A stretch of 64,000 nucleotides of DNA from Comamonas testosteroni (GTDB lineage: Bacteria > Pseudomonadota > Gammaproteobacteria > Burkholderiales > Burkholderiaceae_C): positions 2,418,001-2,482,000 of the forward strand of contig NZ_CP043568.1 in NCBI RefSeq assembly GCF_014076415.1, in the 5' to 3' direction. The notes beneath the pieces are model-generated. The model worked only from the letters and a program-made list of their open reading frames with translations, was not told the origin of the DNA and searched no databases. This document shows, in pieces, positions 43,122 through 51,355 of the stretch (positions are counted from its first letter, which is position 1; every line of letters starts with the position of its first letter). The translations under genes were made by a program, and so were the position numbers.

Positions 43122-43532
43122 TCAGCTGCCGGGCATGCCAAACAGGTCATGCGCATCCAGCAGGGCCCAGGCAATCTCGGGCCTGCGCTCCAGCCCCTTG
43201 CGGATCGCGGCGGGGATGCTCTGACGCGTTTTACGGCATAGACCGGGCATATCGCCGAGATCGATCTGGATGCCGCGCATGGTGCGCACCTCGTTGTTGC
43301 CGGGGGTGATGCGTATCTCCAGGCCCAAGAGCGCGTGAATGCGCTGCTGCATATGCTCGAGATCGACCAGGCTGCTGATGCTTTCCAGGCGCTGCAGCAG
43401 CTTTTTCTCTTCCTCGCGCGTGAGCTGCAGAATGCGCAGATCCGCGTCCGGCGTGCCAAGCAGCTGCTCACGTCGGCAGTCGCAGGCGCCGGGTGGGCAT
43501 TCAACACGGATGGGCAGAGGCGGCGGCTGCAT
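43122..43532 (-). CDS. Conserved-looking hypothetical protein
   Basis: This protein of about 136 residues was not recognised. It has a Cys cluster near the start (VECPPGACDCRREQLL), a charged helical middle (LTREEEKKLLQRLESISSLV) and a C-terminal part LRKTRQSIPAAIRKGLE-like with a Cys. Codon use looks like that of real genes here. The ATG at 43530-43532 is chosen because the Cys-rich part follows directly; the frame is open to an ATG at 43568, and neither has a strong ribosome site. It lies between the decayed genes and the divergent metN promoter region. Function unknown. Confidence 0.55.
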   Translation of the reverse strand: MQPPPLPIRVECPPGACDCRREQLLGTPDADLRILQLTREEEKKLLQRLESISSLVDLEHMQQRIHALLGLEIRITPGNNEVRTMRGIQIDLGDMPGLCRKTRQSIPAAIRKGLERRPEIAWALLDAHDLFGMPGS

Positions 43533-43568
43533 AGGGAGGCAGAGAAAACCAGGGGCAGATGCAAGCAT

Positions 43569-43860
43569 GCTAAGGCCTGCAAGGCCTTGCCGCCAGTGGG
43601 GACAGGCCCGGGCAAGGCCTGCGTTTGCTGGCTTGCTAGCGGCGCCATAAGTGAATTCACTTGTCCCAGTTGCTCTCAGGTTTGCCTAGACTCAGGCATT
43701 ATTGAGGGTTACTACTAAAAGTAGGGTGGCCTGATCTGCCCGCACCTACCAGAACGAAGGCCTGCATTGCCCGCTTCCCGGCAGCGCTGCAGCCGGGATG
43801 GGAACAATCACTTTTTATAGCGTCAAGCGCATTATTCATGCGTGATTCGCGATATTCTTC
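43569..43860. promoter_or_regulatory. metN upstream region with a GC-rich hairpin
   Basis: This 290-base region precedes metN. A perfect 7-bp stem TCCCGGC / GCCGGGA with a 9-base loop lies at 43776-43798, about 60 bases before the start codon, followed by an AT-rich stretch. No known SAM or SAH riboswitch class was recognised, although methionine-transport genes are often controlled that way. The hairpin may be a terminator or leader structure. Confidence 0.35.
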
Positions 43861-44907
43861 ATGATAGAAATTCGGGATTTATCCCTGACATACCAAGGCC
43901 CCAAGGGCCCGGTGCACGCCTTGCGTGGCATCAATCTGGAAATCGCTTCGGGCGAGGTGTTCGGCATCATCGGCCGCTCCGGCGCGGGCAAAAGCTCGCT
44001 GGTGCGTTGCCTGAATCTGCTCAACCGCCCCACAGAAGGCAAGGTCATCGTCAACGGACGGGACCTCATGCAGCTGTCCGATGGCGAGCTGCGCGCCGCG
44101 CGCCGCGACATCGGCATGGTGTTCCAGCACTTCAATCTGCTGTCGTCCCGCACCGTGTATGACAACGTGGCCCTGCCGCTGGAGCTGGCCGGTATTTCCA
44201 AGGACGAGATATACCAGCGCGTGACGCCGCTGCTGGAACTGGTGGGCCTCGATCATCTGGCCGACCGCTATCCGGCCCAGATTTCCGGTGGCCAGAAGCA
44301 GCGCGTGGGCATTGCCCGGGCGCTGGCCAGCAACCCCAAGGTCCTGCTGAGCGACGAAGCCACTTCGGCACTGGACCCCGAAACCACACGCTCGATTCTG
44401 GATCTGCTGCGCAAGGTCAACCGCGAGCTGGGCGTGACCGTGGTGCTGATCACCCACCAGATGCTGGTGATCAAGCAGATCGCCGACCGCGTGGCCGTGA
44501 TCGACGGTGGCGAGATTGCCGAACTGGGGCCTGTGATTGATGTCTTCACCCGCCCTCAGAAGACGATCACCAAGAGCCTGATCGACGAAATCGTGCCCCA
44601 GCAACTGCCCGAGTCGGTGATGACGCGCGTGAACCAGCTGGCCGCACAGTTGCAGCCCGGCCAGCAAGGCCAGCTGCTGCGCCTGTCCTATGCGGGCGAG
44701 AGCGCCTATCAGCCCATTTTGTCCCACCTGATTCGCGAACTGGGTCTGGACCTGTCGATTCTGCACGGCCAGATCGACGAGATTCAGGAGCAGACCTTTG
44801 GTTCGCTGGCTGTCTATGCCAGCGGCGAGGCAGCCAAGATTGATGCTGCCGTGGAGCACCTGCGTGCCAGCGGTGTGCAAGTGCAGATCGTGTCCAGCAA
44901 GGATTGA
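43861..44907 (+). CDS. metN: Methionine ABC transporter ATP-binding protein MetN
   Basis: This 348-residue ATPase of the MetNIQ importer has Walker [19 protein letters not shown]-loop MVFQHFNLL, signature [15 protein letters not shown] and Walker [16 protein letters not shown], followed by the ITHQM switch. After about residue 265 comes the C-terminal regulatory NIL domain ([20 protein letters not shown]), which binds methionine and shuts off transport when internal methionine is high. The length equals E. coli MetN (343). metI follows 5 bases later. Confidence 0.96.
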   Translation: MIEIRDLSLTYQGPKGPVHALRGINLEIASGEVFGIIGRSGAGKSSLVRCLNLLNRPTEGKVIVNGRDLMQLSDGELRAARRDIGMVFQHFNLLSSRTVYDNVALPLELAGISKDEIYQRVTPLLELVGLDHLADRYPAQISGGQKQRVGIARALASNPKVLLSDEATSALDPETTRSILDLLRKVNRELGVTVVLITHQMLVIKQIADRVAVIDGGEIAELGPVIDVFTRPQKTITKSLIDEIVPQQLPESVMTRVNQLAAQLQPGQQGQLLRLSYAGESAYQPILSHLIRELGLDLSILHGQIDEIQEQTFGSLAVYASGEAAKIDAAVEHLRASGVQVQIVSSKD

Positions 44908-44912
44908 GAGCG

Positions 44913-45578
44913 ATGTTTGAGAATTTTTCGGAAATGATGCTCCAGCTGTTGCTGGATTCCTTCTGGGAGACGCTGATCATGGTTGGCGTCTCGGGCCTGA
45001 TTGGCGGTCTGATCGGTATTCCGCTGGGCGTCTTCCTGCGCCTGACCGACCATGGCGGCATCTTGCAGAACGGCCCGGCCAACAAGGTCGTGGGCTGGAT
45101 CGTGAATGCGCTGCGCTCCACCCCCTTCATCATCTTGCTGGTGGCCATCATTCCGCTGACGCGTCTGATCACGGGTTCCTCCATCGGTACCTGGGCGGCC
45201 GTGGTGCCGTTGACGATTGCTGCAGCGCCTTTTGTGGCCCGGCTGGTGGAAACCGCCTTGCGAGAGGTCGATGGCGGTCTGATCGAAGCGGCCCAATCCA
45301 TGGGCGCGACCACCGGCCAGATCGTCTGGAAGGTGCTGCTGCCCGAGGCGCTGCCTGGCATCGTCGCAGGTCTGACCATCAGCTTCGTCAGCCTGACCGG
45401 CTACTCGGCCATGGCAGGCGCCATCGGAGGTGGTGGCCTGGGCGACCTGGGTATTCGCTACGGCTACCAGCGCTTCTTGCCCGACGTGATGCTGGTCGTG
45501 GTGATCATCCTTATCTTCTTTGTGCAAGCCATTCAAAGCCTGGGCGACTGGGCCGTGCGCCGTCTGAGCCATCGCTGA
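44913..45578 (+). CDS. metI: Methionine ABC transporter permease MetI
   Basis: This 221-residue inner-membrane permease with about five helices includes WETLIMVGVSGLIGGLIGIP, LRSTPFIILLVAIIPLTRLI and the ATPase-coupling region VDGGLIEAAQSMGATTGQIV (EAA motif) and ALPGIVAGLTISFVSLTGYS. The start is ATG 44913; a TTG at 44904 would add three residues. It completes the membrane part of MetNIQ with the ATPase just upstream and the binding protein further downstream after an inserted OB-fold gene. Confidence 0.95.
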   Translation: MFENFSEMMLQLLLDSFWETLIMVGVSGLIGGLIGIPLGVFLRLTDHGGILQNGPANKVVGWIVNALRSTPFIILLVAIIPLTRLITGSSIGTWAAVVPLTIAAAPFVARLVETALREVDGGLIEAAQSMGATTGQIVWKVLLPEALPGIVAGLTISFVSLTGYSAMAGAIGGGGLGDLGIRYGYQRFLPDVMLVVVIILIFFVQAIQSLGDWAVRRLSHR

Positions 45579-45666
45579 GCCGTGCCGTACATTACAAAAA
45601 ATTAAGAAAAGGGTTGCTGCCTGGAAACAGGCGCCGCCCTAAAATGCAGGTTCAAGATTTTTTGAA

Positions 45667-45702
45667 AGGCCGCTCTTGCTCAAGGGCGGCCATGATTTTT
45701 TC
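45667..45702 (+). terminator. Hairpin with T-run after metI
   Basis: GGCCGC (45668-45673) pairs with GCGGCC (45686-45691), followed by TTTTTT from 45696. It lies 90 bases after metI and 18 bases before the OB-fold gene, so it could separate metNI from the following genes. Confidence 0.6.
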
Positions 45703-45719
45703 TGGGTAGATAACAGCAA

Positions 45720-46028
45720 ATGATGGATGGTTTGATTACCGGCCGACTGACCGGCATCCCCGAGAGTCGCGTAGACCGAAACCGCCGCCCCTATATGGTG
45801 GCCCGCATGCGAGCCAATGCAGGCGACGGCTCCTCGATTCCCGTGAATATCGTCGCTTTCGACAACGCACCTTGCGCCGTGCTGCGCAGCCTTTCCGAAG
45901 GCGATGCGATTGCCTTGCGTGGCAGTTTCACGCCCAAGGTCTGGATCGACAGGCAAGACGAGTCCCATGCTGTGCTCGACGTGGTGGCCCAGCAAGTGCT
46001 GGCAGCCCCTACGATGTCCGATCTTTGA
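45720..46028 (+). CDS. Single-stranded-DNA-binding-protein-like OB-fold protein
   Basis: This 102-residue protein resembles SSB/PriB-type OB folds: MDGLITGRLTGIPESRV at the start, then RPYMVARMRANAGDGSSIPV, NIVAFDNAPCAVLRSLSEGD and IALRGSFTPKVW, which follow the beta-strand pattern of SSB (strand 1 to strand 5). It is shorter than SSB and lacks the acidic C-terminal tail, so it is not the housekeeping SSB. It is flanked by its own terminator-like hairpins and lies between metI and metQ. The role is unknown; homologous small OB-fold genes occur in other Comamonadaceae by recollection, not checked. Confidence 0.75.
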   Translation: MMDGLITGRLTGIPESRVDRNRRPYMVARMRANAGDGSSIPVNIVAFDNAPCAVLRSLSEGDAIALRGSFTPKVWIDRQDESHAVLDVVAQQVLAAPTMSDL

Positions 46029-46046
46029 CAGCCTGCGCATGCAGAC

Positions 46047-46078
46047 AAGCCCGCCACCGTGAAGGAGCGGGCTTTTTT
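46047..46078 (+). terminator. Rho-independent terminator after the OB-fold gene
   Basis: An 8-bp perfect stem AAGCCCGC / GCGGGCTT (46047-46054 with 46067-46074) is followed by TTTTTT. It ends the OB-fold transcript before metQ, which must therefore have its own promoter in 46079-46231. Confidence 0.85.
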
Positions 46079-46231
46079 GTGGGTGCTTGGGTTGCCGCAT
46101 GCAAGCCGTTACGGCTTGCATTGTCAATCTGTAGTTTGCATCTGAGCAATCTGTCTAAGAAACAGCGCTCCGGCACATGAAACTGACGCTACAGTCTTAG
46201 CCACTCTCAATCTTCCGCACAAGGAATCTGC

Positions 46232-47032
46232 ATGTTGAACAAGCGCTCGCTTTTGCGCACCACATTGGCCGTGGCTGCAGCGGCCACCTTGGGTTTTGCC
46301 GCCCAGGCCCAGGACAAGACCATCAAAATCGGCGTGACCGCCGGCCCCCACGCGCAGATCATGGAAGTGGTCAAAAAAGTTGCTGCCAAGAATGGTTTGA
46401 ACCTCAAGGTCATCGAGTTCGGCGACTATGTCCAGCCCAATGCGGCGCTGGCTGCAGGCGACCTGGATGCCAACAGCTACCAGCACCGCCCCTATCTGGA
46501 TGCTCAGCTCAAGGATCGTGGCTACAAGATCAGCTGGGTGGCCGATACGGTGAATTTCCCCATCGGCATCTACTCCAAGAAGATCAAGGCTTTGTCCGAA
46601 CTCCCCACCGGCGCCAAGTTCGGCCTCCCCAATGACCCCACCAATGGCGGCCGCGCGCTGCTGCTGCTGCAGGCCCAGGGTCTGATCAAGCTCAAGGAGG
46701 GTGCTGGCCTGAAGGCGACGCCCCTGGATGTGGTGTCCAACCCCAAGAAGCTCAAGTTCGTCGAGCTGGATGCGGCCCAATTGCCACGTTCGCTGGACGA
46801 TCTGGATGCCTCCACCGTCAACACCAACTTCGCGATCTCGGCTGGTCTGAACCCCAAGAAGGATGCGATTGCACTGGAGTCGGCCAAGAACCCCTATGTG
46901 AACATCATGGTGGTGCGCGATGCCGACAAGAACCAGCCCTGGGTCGCCCAGCTGATCAAGTCCTATCACTCCGATGAGGTGCGCCAGTTCATCGACAAGG
47001 AATTCAAGGGCTCGGTCTTCCCGGCGTTCTAG
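46232..47032 (+). CDS. metQ: Methionine-binding protein MetQ (NlpA family)
   Basis: This 266-residue periplasmic binding protein captures D/L-methionine for MetNI. It has a signal peptide (RTTLAVAAAATLGFAAQAQ) and NlpA-family motifs IKIGVTAGPHAQIMEVVKK, EFGDYVQPNAALAAGDLDAN, ANSYQHRPYLDAQLKDRG-like region and FGLPNDPTNGGRALLLLQAQ. Unlike E. coli MetQ there is no lipobox Cys after the signal, so it should be soluble in the periplasm rather than membrane-anchored. It is separated from metNI by the OB-fold gene and two hairpins and has ACAAGGAA as ribosome site. Confidence 0.94.
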   Translation: MLNKRSLLRTTLAVAAAATLGFAAQAQDKTIKIGVTAGPHAQIMEVVKKVAAKNGLNLKVIEFGDYVQPNAALAAGDLDANSYQHRPYLDAQLKDRGYKISWVADTVNFPIGIYSKKIKALSELPTGAKFGLPNDPTNGGRALLLLQAQGLIKLKEGAGLKATPLDVVSNPKKLKFVELDAAQLPRSLDDLDASTVNTNFAISAGLNPKKDAIALESAKNPYVNIMVVRDADKNQPWVAQLIKSYHSDEVRQFIDKEFKGSVFPAF

Positions 47033-47035
47033 AAG

Positions 47036-47130
47036 CTCCCCCTGAGCCGCTTTGCGGCTTCCCCCTGAGGGGGACGACAGCATTGCTGCGCGGCGGCGCT
47101 TGCTGGCTGTCTCTTTGATGGGGCATGCCC
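47036..47130. repeat. Probable dispersed intergenic repeat of Comamonadaceae
   Basis: The stretch with GCCGCTTTGCGGC, CCCCCTGAGGGGG and the tail GGCGCTTGCTGGCTGTCTCT is built of inverted repeats and looks like the short intergenic element common in Comamonas and Acidovorax genomes. Its tail resembles 61107-61125 (GCCTTGCTTGCTGTCTCT). The assignment rests on recollection and this partial match. Confidence 0.45.
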
Positions 47131-47149
47131 GACTGAGGGCATGGAACTA

Positions 47150-47174
47150 AGCGCTGCACCTGCAGCGCTTTTTT
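47150..47174 (+). terminator. Rho-independent terminator after metQ
   Basis: The 9-bp stem AGCGCTGCA / TGCAGCGCT (47150-47158 with 47161-47169) is followed by a run of T. It separates metQ from the convergent nitroreductase gene. Confidence 0.85.
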
Positions 47175-47275
47175 GCTCTCTTATTGATAGCTGCATGCGC
47201 TGGCTGCACATTGATTTTCGCTTCTTTCTATGGAAAACCATTTAATCACTGGCGCTGGCAGCTATTGTTTTTTGC

Positions 47276-47989
47276 TTATTCCATGACCTGAAACCATTCA
47301 GCCAGCGCTGCACGAGTGGTCTGGGTCTGGTTGACGGGAGCGGTCTCGTCGGGCCATCCCAGGGCCAGGCCGCAGACGATGTGCTTGTTTTCGGCCAGAC
47401 CCAGCACGCGGCGCACGGTGGCCGGGTACGAGGCCAGGGCACCGATGGCGCAGCTGCCCAGGCCCATGGCGGCGGCAGCCAGCTGCAGGCCGTAGAGCAT
47501 CATGCCCAGATCCATATAGCCGCCGGGACCGTAATGGGCGTCGATGGTGACGACCAGCGCCACGGGCGCATCGAAGAAGCGGTAGTTGCGCGCAAACTGT
47601 GCTTCGCGCCCCGCGCGGTCGTCGCGCGCCACGCCCAGTGCGCCGTAAAGCGCCTGGGCCGAAGCCACCTGGCGCTTGCGCAGCTGCATGGGCATGGGAC
47701 GTGGAAAGTAGGCGTAGTCCTCGCATTCGGGCACCTGGCTTTCAACGTCCTGCAGCAGGGCCGCAGTCAGCTGCTCGCGCAGCTTGCCGCGTACCGCAAT
47801 CAGCTGGCCTGGTTGCAGATTGCCGCCGCTGGGCGCCTGGCGCGCCGTCAGCAGCAACTGCTGCAGCAGCGCATCAGGCACGGCATCGGGCAGGAAAGCA
47901 CGTGTGGAGCGGCGCTGCTGCATCAGCGCCATGCCTGCGGGCAAGTCGGCGCTTTCAAGTGTTGTGGCGGCTGAACCGTTGCTGGACAT
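47276..47989 (-). CDS. Nitroreductase-family flavoprotein
   Basis: This 237-residue FMN-dependent oxidoreductase of the nitroreductase superfamily has QQRRSTRAFLPDAVPDALLQ with the FMN phosphate-binding Arg/Ser, TARQAPSGGNLQPGQLIAVR, MDLGMMLYGLQLAAAAMGLG and GLALGWPDETAPV. The start is ATG 47989. These enzymes reduce nitro compounds or quinones with NAD(P)H. It is the last gene of a run that includes the thiolase and ligase genes, with 25 bases to the thiolase stop, but whether it belongs to the same transcript is unclear. The natural substrate is not predictable. Confidence 0.9.
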   Translation of the reverse strand: MSSNGSAATTLESADLPAGMALMQQRRSTRAFLPDAVPDALLQQLLLTARQAPSGGNLQPGQLIAVRGKLREQLTAALLQDVESQVPECEDYAYFPRPMPMQLRKRQVASAQALYGALGVARDDRAGREAQFARNYRFFDAPVALVVTIDAHYGPGGYMDLGMMLYGLQLAAAAMGLGSCAIGALASYPATVRRVLGLAENKHIVCGLALGWPDETAPVNQTQTTRAALAEWFQVME

Positions 47990-48014
47990 GAGGTAGTAGC
48001 TATCAAAAATGAAT

Positions 48015-49238
48015 TCAGGGAGCGGCTTGCAGCCATTGCACCAGGGTTGCTGCGCCGATGCCGCCGGCTCCGGCAATGGCCGCCAGACCGAGCGCGGTGC
48101 CGGTTGTCGATGAGCGGGCCTGAAGCTGGAGCTGAGCCAGGCAGCGCACCAGCGCAATCGCGCCTGAGGCACCGATCGGGTGGCCGCGCGCCAGGCCGCC
48201 GCCCGCGCTGTTGATTTGCTCGGGCTCAAGGCCCATGGCGGCGCAAAAGGCCAGGCCTTGCACGGCAAAGGCGTCATGCAGTTCGATGACTGACAGCTCT
48301 CGCGCCAGCAATGGTGGTTTGCGCGGCTTCGCCAGTGCATGGCTGCCTCGGGCCAGCGCCATCTGCGCTGCGGCAATGGCGGCCAGCAACGGTGTTTCCG
48401 GCGCGGCACCCACGCTGGCGCTGGCCAGCCATTGTGCGCGGGGCTGCAGATTCCAGCGGGCGCAGGCCTCGGGCGTGGCCAGCAAAAGCAGGGCCGCGCC
48501 ATCGGCCTTGGCCGAAATGGTCAGCGCACTGAGCGCATGGGCGGCGATATCGCCGAGACTGGCGGTCTGGCTGCAGCCCCGGGCCGCCACCGGCATGCGC
48601 GCGGCACGTGCGGGCTGCAGCGCGCGCGGATAGGCGTCGGCCGCAAGCCCGGCCACAGGCACGATTTCAGGGGCGAGCAGCGCCTGGGCGGCCAGGGCCC
48701 GTCTGTGACTCAGCAGCGCATACTGCTCCTGCTGGCTGCGGCTGAAGCCATGCGTGAGCGCATAGTCGGCCGCCGATTGCAACATATCGGGGTCGCGCTC
48801 GGGATCGGGGGCAAATGGCGGGCGCTCGTAGCCCTGGGCTTGCTCGCCGGGGTGCAGCGGGCGGGTCTGGCGAATGGGGGCGCGGCTCCAGGCCTCGATG
48901 CCGCCGGCAATCACCACCTCGGCCTGACCCGATTGCAGCAGACCCACTGCCATGGCCACCGCATCCAGGCCCGAGCAGCACTGGGTATCGATGGTGTGTG
49001 CGGCGCAACTGTCGGGCAGGCCGGAGGCCAGTGCCAGCATGCGCGCCGGGTTGCCGCCGGCGCCCAGGGCGTTGCCGATGACGACCGCGTCCACGGCATG
49101 GGCCGGCAAGCCGCTTTGCTGCAGCAGTGACAGCAGCAGCGGCCGGCCCAGTTCATGGGGACTGAGCCGGGCCAGGGCCGAGCCTATCGGAGCCACCGGG
49201 CTGCGGGCCCAGGCAATGATGGGGGACTTGCTTGGCAT
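48015..49238 (-). CDS. Thiolase (acetyl-CoA acyltransferase) linked to the biotin-uptake operon
   Basis: This protein of 407 residues starts at ATG 49236-49238; the open frame further upstream is not family sequence. It shows the thiolase nucleophile region HTIDTQCCSGLDAVAMAVGL (Cys near residue 87), the His in GGGLARGHPIGASGAIALVR and IELHDAFAVQ. The C-terminal acid/base Cys motif, normally CxGxG, reads AIAGAGGIGAATLV, so the second catalytic Cys is replaced by Ala or Gly. It is unusually rich in Ala/Gln. It lies 5 bases after the acyl-CoA ligase gene, so the two should be co-expressed, perhaps to shorten an activated acyl chain. Confidence 0.88.
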   Translation of the reverse strand: MPSKSPIIAWARSPVAPIGSALARLSPHELGRPLLLSLLQQSGLPAHAVDAVVIGNALGAGGNPARMLALASGLPDSCAAHTIDTQCCSGLDAVAMAVGLLQSGQAEVVIAGGIEAWSRAPIRQTRPLHPGEQAQGYERPPFAPDPERDPDMLQSAADYALTHGFSRSQQEQYALLSHRRALAAQALLAPEIVPVAGLAADAYPRALQPARAARMPVAARGCSQTASLGDIAAHALSALTISAKADGAALLLLATPEACARWNLQPRAQWLASASVGAAPETPLLAAIAAAQMALARGSHALAKPRKPPLLARELSVIELHDAFAVQGLAFCAAMGLEPEQINSAGGGLARGHPIGASGAIALVRCLAQLQLQARSSTTGTALGLAAIAGAGGIGAATLVQWLQAAP

Positions 49239-49243
49239 GGGCC

Positions 49244-50755
49244 TCAACTCTGCCACGGCCGCAATGCGGGGAACTGGGCAGGGGATATGCCAGCATCGGC
49301 AGGCGCTGTCATCCGGGTGCGCAGGGCCTGGGCCAGCTGGTTGTGGTCGGTCTTGCCGCTGGCTGTCTGCGGCCAGTGCTCGCAGATCCACCACTGGCGG
49401 GGCACCTTGAAGGCTTCGGTGCGCTTGCGCAGCCACTGGTTCAGCTCCAGGGCCGAAGGCGCCTCGGTCTGCGGCCTCCATTGCAGCACCGCGTGTACCT
49501 GCAGGCCGCGCAGCGCATCGGCCTGGCCGTGCAGCGAGACCTGGGCAATCGCCGGGTGGCTGGCCAGCAGGTTCTCCACTTCCTCGGGAAACAGGTTCTT
49601 GCCCTGGGTGACGATCATGCGGCTCTGGCGGCCTGCCAGGCACAGCATGCCGCGTTCGTCGATATGGCCCATGTCGCGCACGGACAGCCAGTCGCCATCG
49701 CGCAGCACGGCCGTGGCGTCATGGGCGTCGCCCACATAGTCCATGAACAGCATGGGGCTGCGGATATAGATCAGGCCGTCGCTGGCGTGGCTGGTGCCAT
49801 GCTCGGCCAGCGCATTTTCTGGGGCATCGCTGCCGGTGGGGCGAATGGATAGCTCCACATTGCTGAACGGTCTGCCCACGGCCTGCGGGCCGCTGGCTTC
49901 GTCGGCATCCATCCAGGCCACAAAACTGGCCTCGGAGGCGCCATAGAACTCGATGATGCGGGCCTTGGGGAACAGGGCGCGCAGCGCCGGCGTGTGGGCA
50001 CGCATCCAGCGCGCGCCGCTGATGGTGATCAGCTCGACCTCGGGAATCGGTGCGAGCTGTCGATGTTCTGCCCATTGCAGCATCAGCAGCAACTGGCTGG
50101 GCACGGCGACAAGACAGGGGGTATCGCCGCGAGCCAGGGTTGCAAGACAGCGCGAGGCCGAGAACTTCTCCTGCATGACGGCGCCGCAGCCATACCAGAT
50201 GCCTTGCATGGCCCCGAACAGAAACAGCGAGTGCGAGATGCGCCCCGGTGCCAGCGTGCGCTGGGCGACGACGGGGCCGAAATCCTGCAGGCCGACGCGA
50301 AAGCTCTCCGTCCACGAGAGGTGATGGCGCTTGAAGCCCTTGGGCAGGCCGGTGCTGCCCGAGGTAAAGCCGGTATAGAAGGCGGCTGTCGGTGCTGCCG
50401 ATTCCAGTTCGCAGGGCTGCTTGGGCAGCCAGCTTTCAATGCGCTGGCGCACGGCCGGTTGCCAGTCGGGGTCGGCGACAGCCGCGCAGCGGCCGCTGTG
50501 GATCACGGCCAGAAAGTCCACCAGTCGCTCCAGCGTGGAGCGGCTGGCGTCCAGCAGCAACATTTGCGGTGAGCGTTGCGCGACCAGACGTGCCGAGCGC
50601 TGCTCGACCTCCGCATTCAGCCTGCCAAAGGTCCAGGAATCGGCCTCACTCTGCAATGCCACCGCATCGGGCCGGTGCTGCGCCCAATGGGCCAGCGGGC
50701 CATGCACCAGCTGCCACAAGCCCTGCAGCGGCGCTGCTGTGGACAGCGCGTTCAC
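49244..50755 (-). CDS. AMP-forming acyl-CoA ligase-like enzyme coupled to bioY
   Basis: This 503-residue ANL-superfamily enzyme has the AMP/ATP loop FYTGFTSGSTGLPKGFKR (around residue 130), LITISGARWMRAH, IEFYGASEASFVAWMDADE, the hinge region GDWLSVRDMGHIDERGMLCL and GRQSRMIVTQGKNLFPEEVE, and the catalytic Lys region ASGKTDHNQLAQ near the C-terminus. It would activate a carboxylic acid to acyl-AMP and then acyl-CoA. It overlaps the bioY stop as ATGA, so it is expressed with the biotin importer. Biotin itself, a biotin precursor such as pimelate, or a medium-chain acid are candidate substrates. Confidence 0.88.
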   Translation of the reverse strand: MNALSTAAPLQGLWQLVHGPLAHWAQHRPDAVALQSEADSWTFGRLNAEVEQRSARLVAQRSPQMLLLDASRSTLERLVDFLAVIHSGRCAAVADPDWQPAVRQRIESWLPKQPCELESAAPTAAFYTGFTSGSTGLPKGFKRHHLSWTESFRVGLQDFGPVVAQRTLAPGRISHSLFLFGAMQGIWYGCGAVMQEKFSASRCLATLARGDTPCLVAVPSQLLLMLQWAEHRQLAPIPEVELITISGARWMRAHTPALRALFPKARIIEFYGASEASFVAWMDADEASGPQAVGRPFSNVELSIRPTGSDAPENALAEHGTSHASDGLIYIRSPMLFMDYVGDAHDATAVLRDGDWLSVRDMGHIDERGMLCLAGRQSRMIVTQGKNLFPEEVENLLASHPAIAQVSLHGQADALRGLQVHAVLQWRPQTEAPSALELNQWLRKRTEAFKVPRQWWICEHWPQTASGKTDHNQLAQALRTRMTAPADAGISPAQFPALRPWQS

Positions 50756-51345
50756 CGGCGACCACCAAAGCGCCAGTCAGGCATTCCGCGCGCCACAGTG
50801 TGGACGATGATGGCGCAGAGAACACATTTGATGAAGTCGCCGGGCACAAAGGCCAGCGTCACGACAAAGGCCTGACTCAGGCTCATCTTGGCGACCAGCA
50901 TCAGGCCCAGCACGCCAAAGGCATGCAGGCACAGCAGGCCGCCAATCAAGGAGGCGATGAACGCACTCAGCGCCGTGCGACGCGGCGTGCTCTGCGGCAG
51001 GGCGGCCATGATGGCGCCAGTAATGCCTGCGGCCAGCATATAGCCGACCAGATAGCCGGCAGACGGTGCCATGAAGACGCCGATGCCGCCGCGGCCGCCA
51101 GACAGCAGGGGCAGGCCCACGGCCACGGCCGCGAGAAACAGCGCCATGGCCTGCAGGCCGCGCCAGGGCCCGAGCATGACGCCTGCCAGCATCACGCCCA
51201 GCGATTGGATGGTGATGGGCACGCCGAGCGGCAGGTCGATCTTGGGAATCAGGCCCATCACGGCCATCAGCGCCGCGAACAGAGATACCTGAGCCATGGA
51301 GCGTGCGCCGCCGCGCGATACGGTGTGAGAGGGAGTGGTAGTCAT
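50752..51345 (-). CDS. bioY: Biotin ECF transporter substrate-capture protein BioY
   Basis: This 197-residue integral membrane protein is the S-component that binds biotin. It has six helices and the BioY signatures LPLGVPITIQSLGVMLAGVM, GPWRGLQAMALFLAAVAVGL and GGIGVFMAPSAGYLVGYML. The start is ATG 51343-51345 with AGGAG seven bases upstream; the TTG immediately before it is not used. With bioN and bioM upstream it forms an energy-coupling-factor importer. Its stop overlaps the acyl-CoA ligase start. Confidence 0.95.
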   Translation of the reverse strand: MTTTPSHTVSRGGARSMAQVSLFAALMAVMGLIPKIDLPLGVPITIQSLGVMLAGVMLGPWRGLQAMALFLAAVAVGLPLLSGGRGGIGVFMAPSAGYLVGYMLAAGITGAIMAALPQSTPRRTALSAFIASLIGGLLCLHAFGVLGLMLVAKMSLSQAFVVTLAFVPGDFIKCVLCAIIVHTVARGMPDWRFGGRR

Positions 51346-51355
51346 CAACGATCTC

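Noticed and set aside
43569..43860. SAM or SAH riboswitch before metN
   Set aside because: Only a single GC-rich hairpin was found; the conserved cores of the known classes were not seen.
48211..49130. Long plus-strand open frames opposite the thiolase gene
   Set aside because: They are shadows created by the high-GC codon bias of the minus-strand gene.
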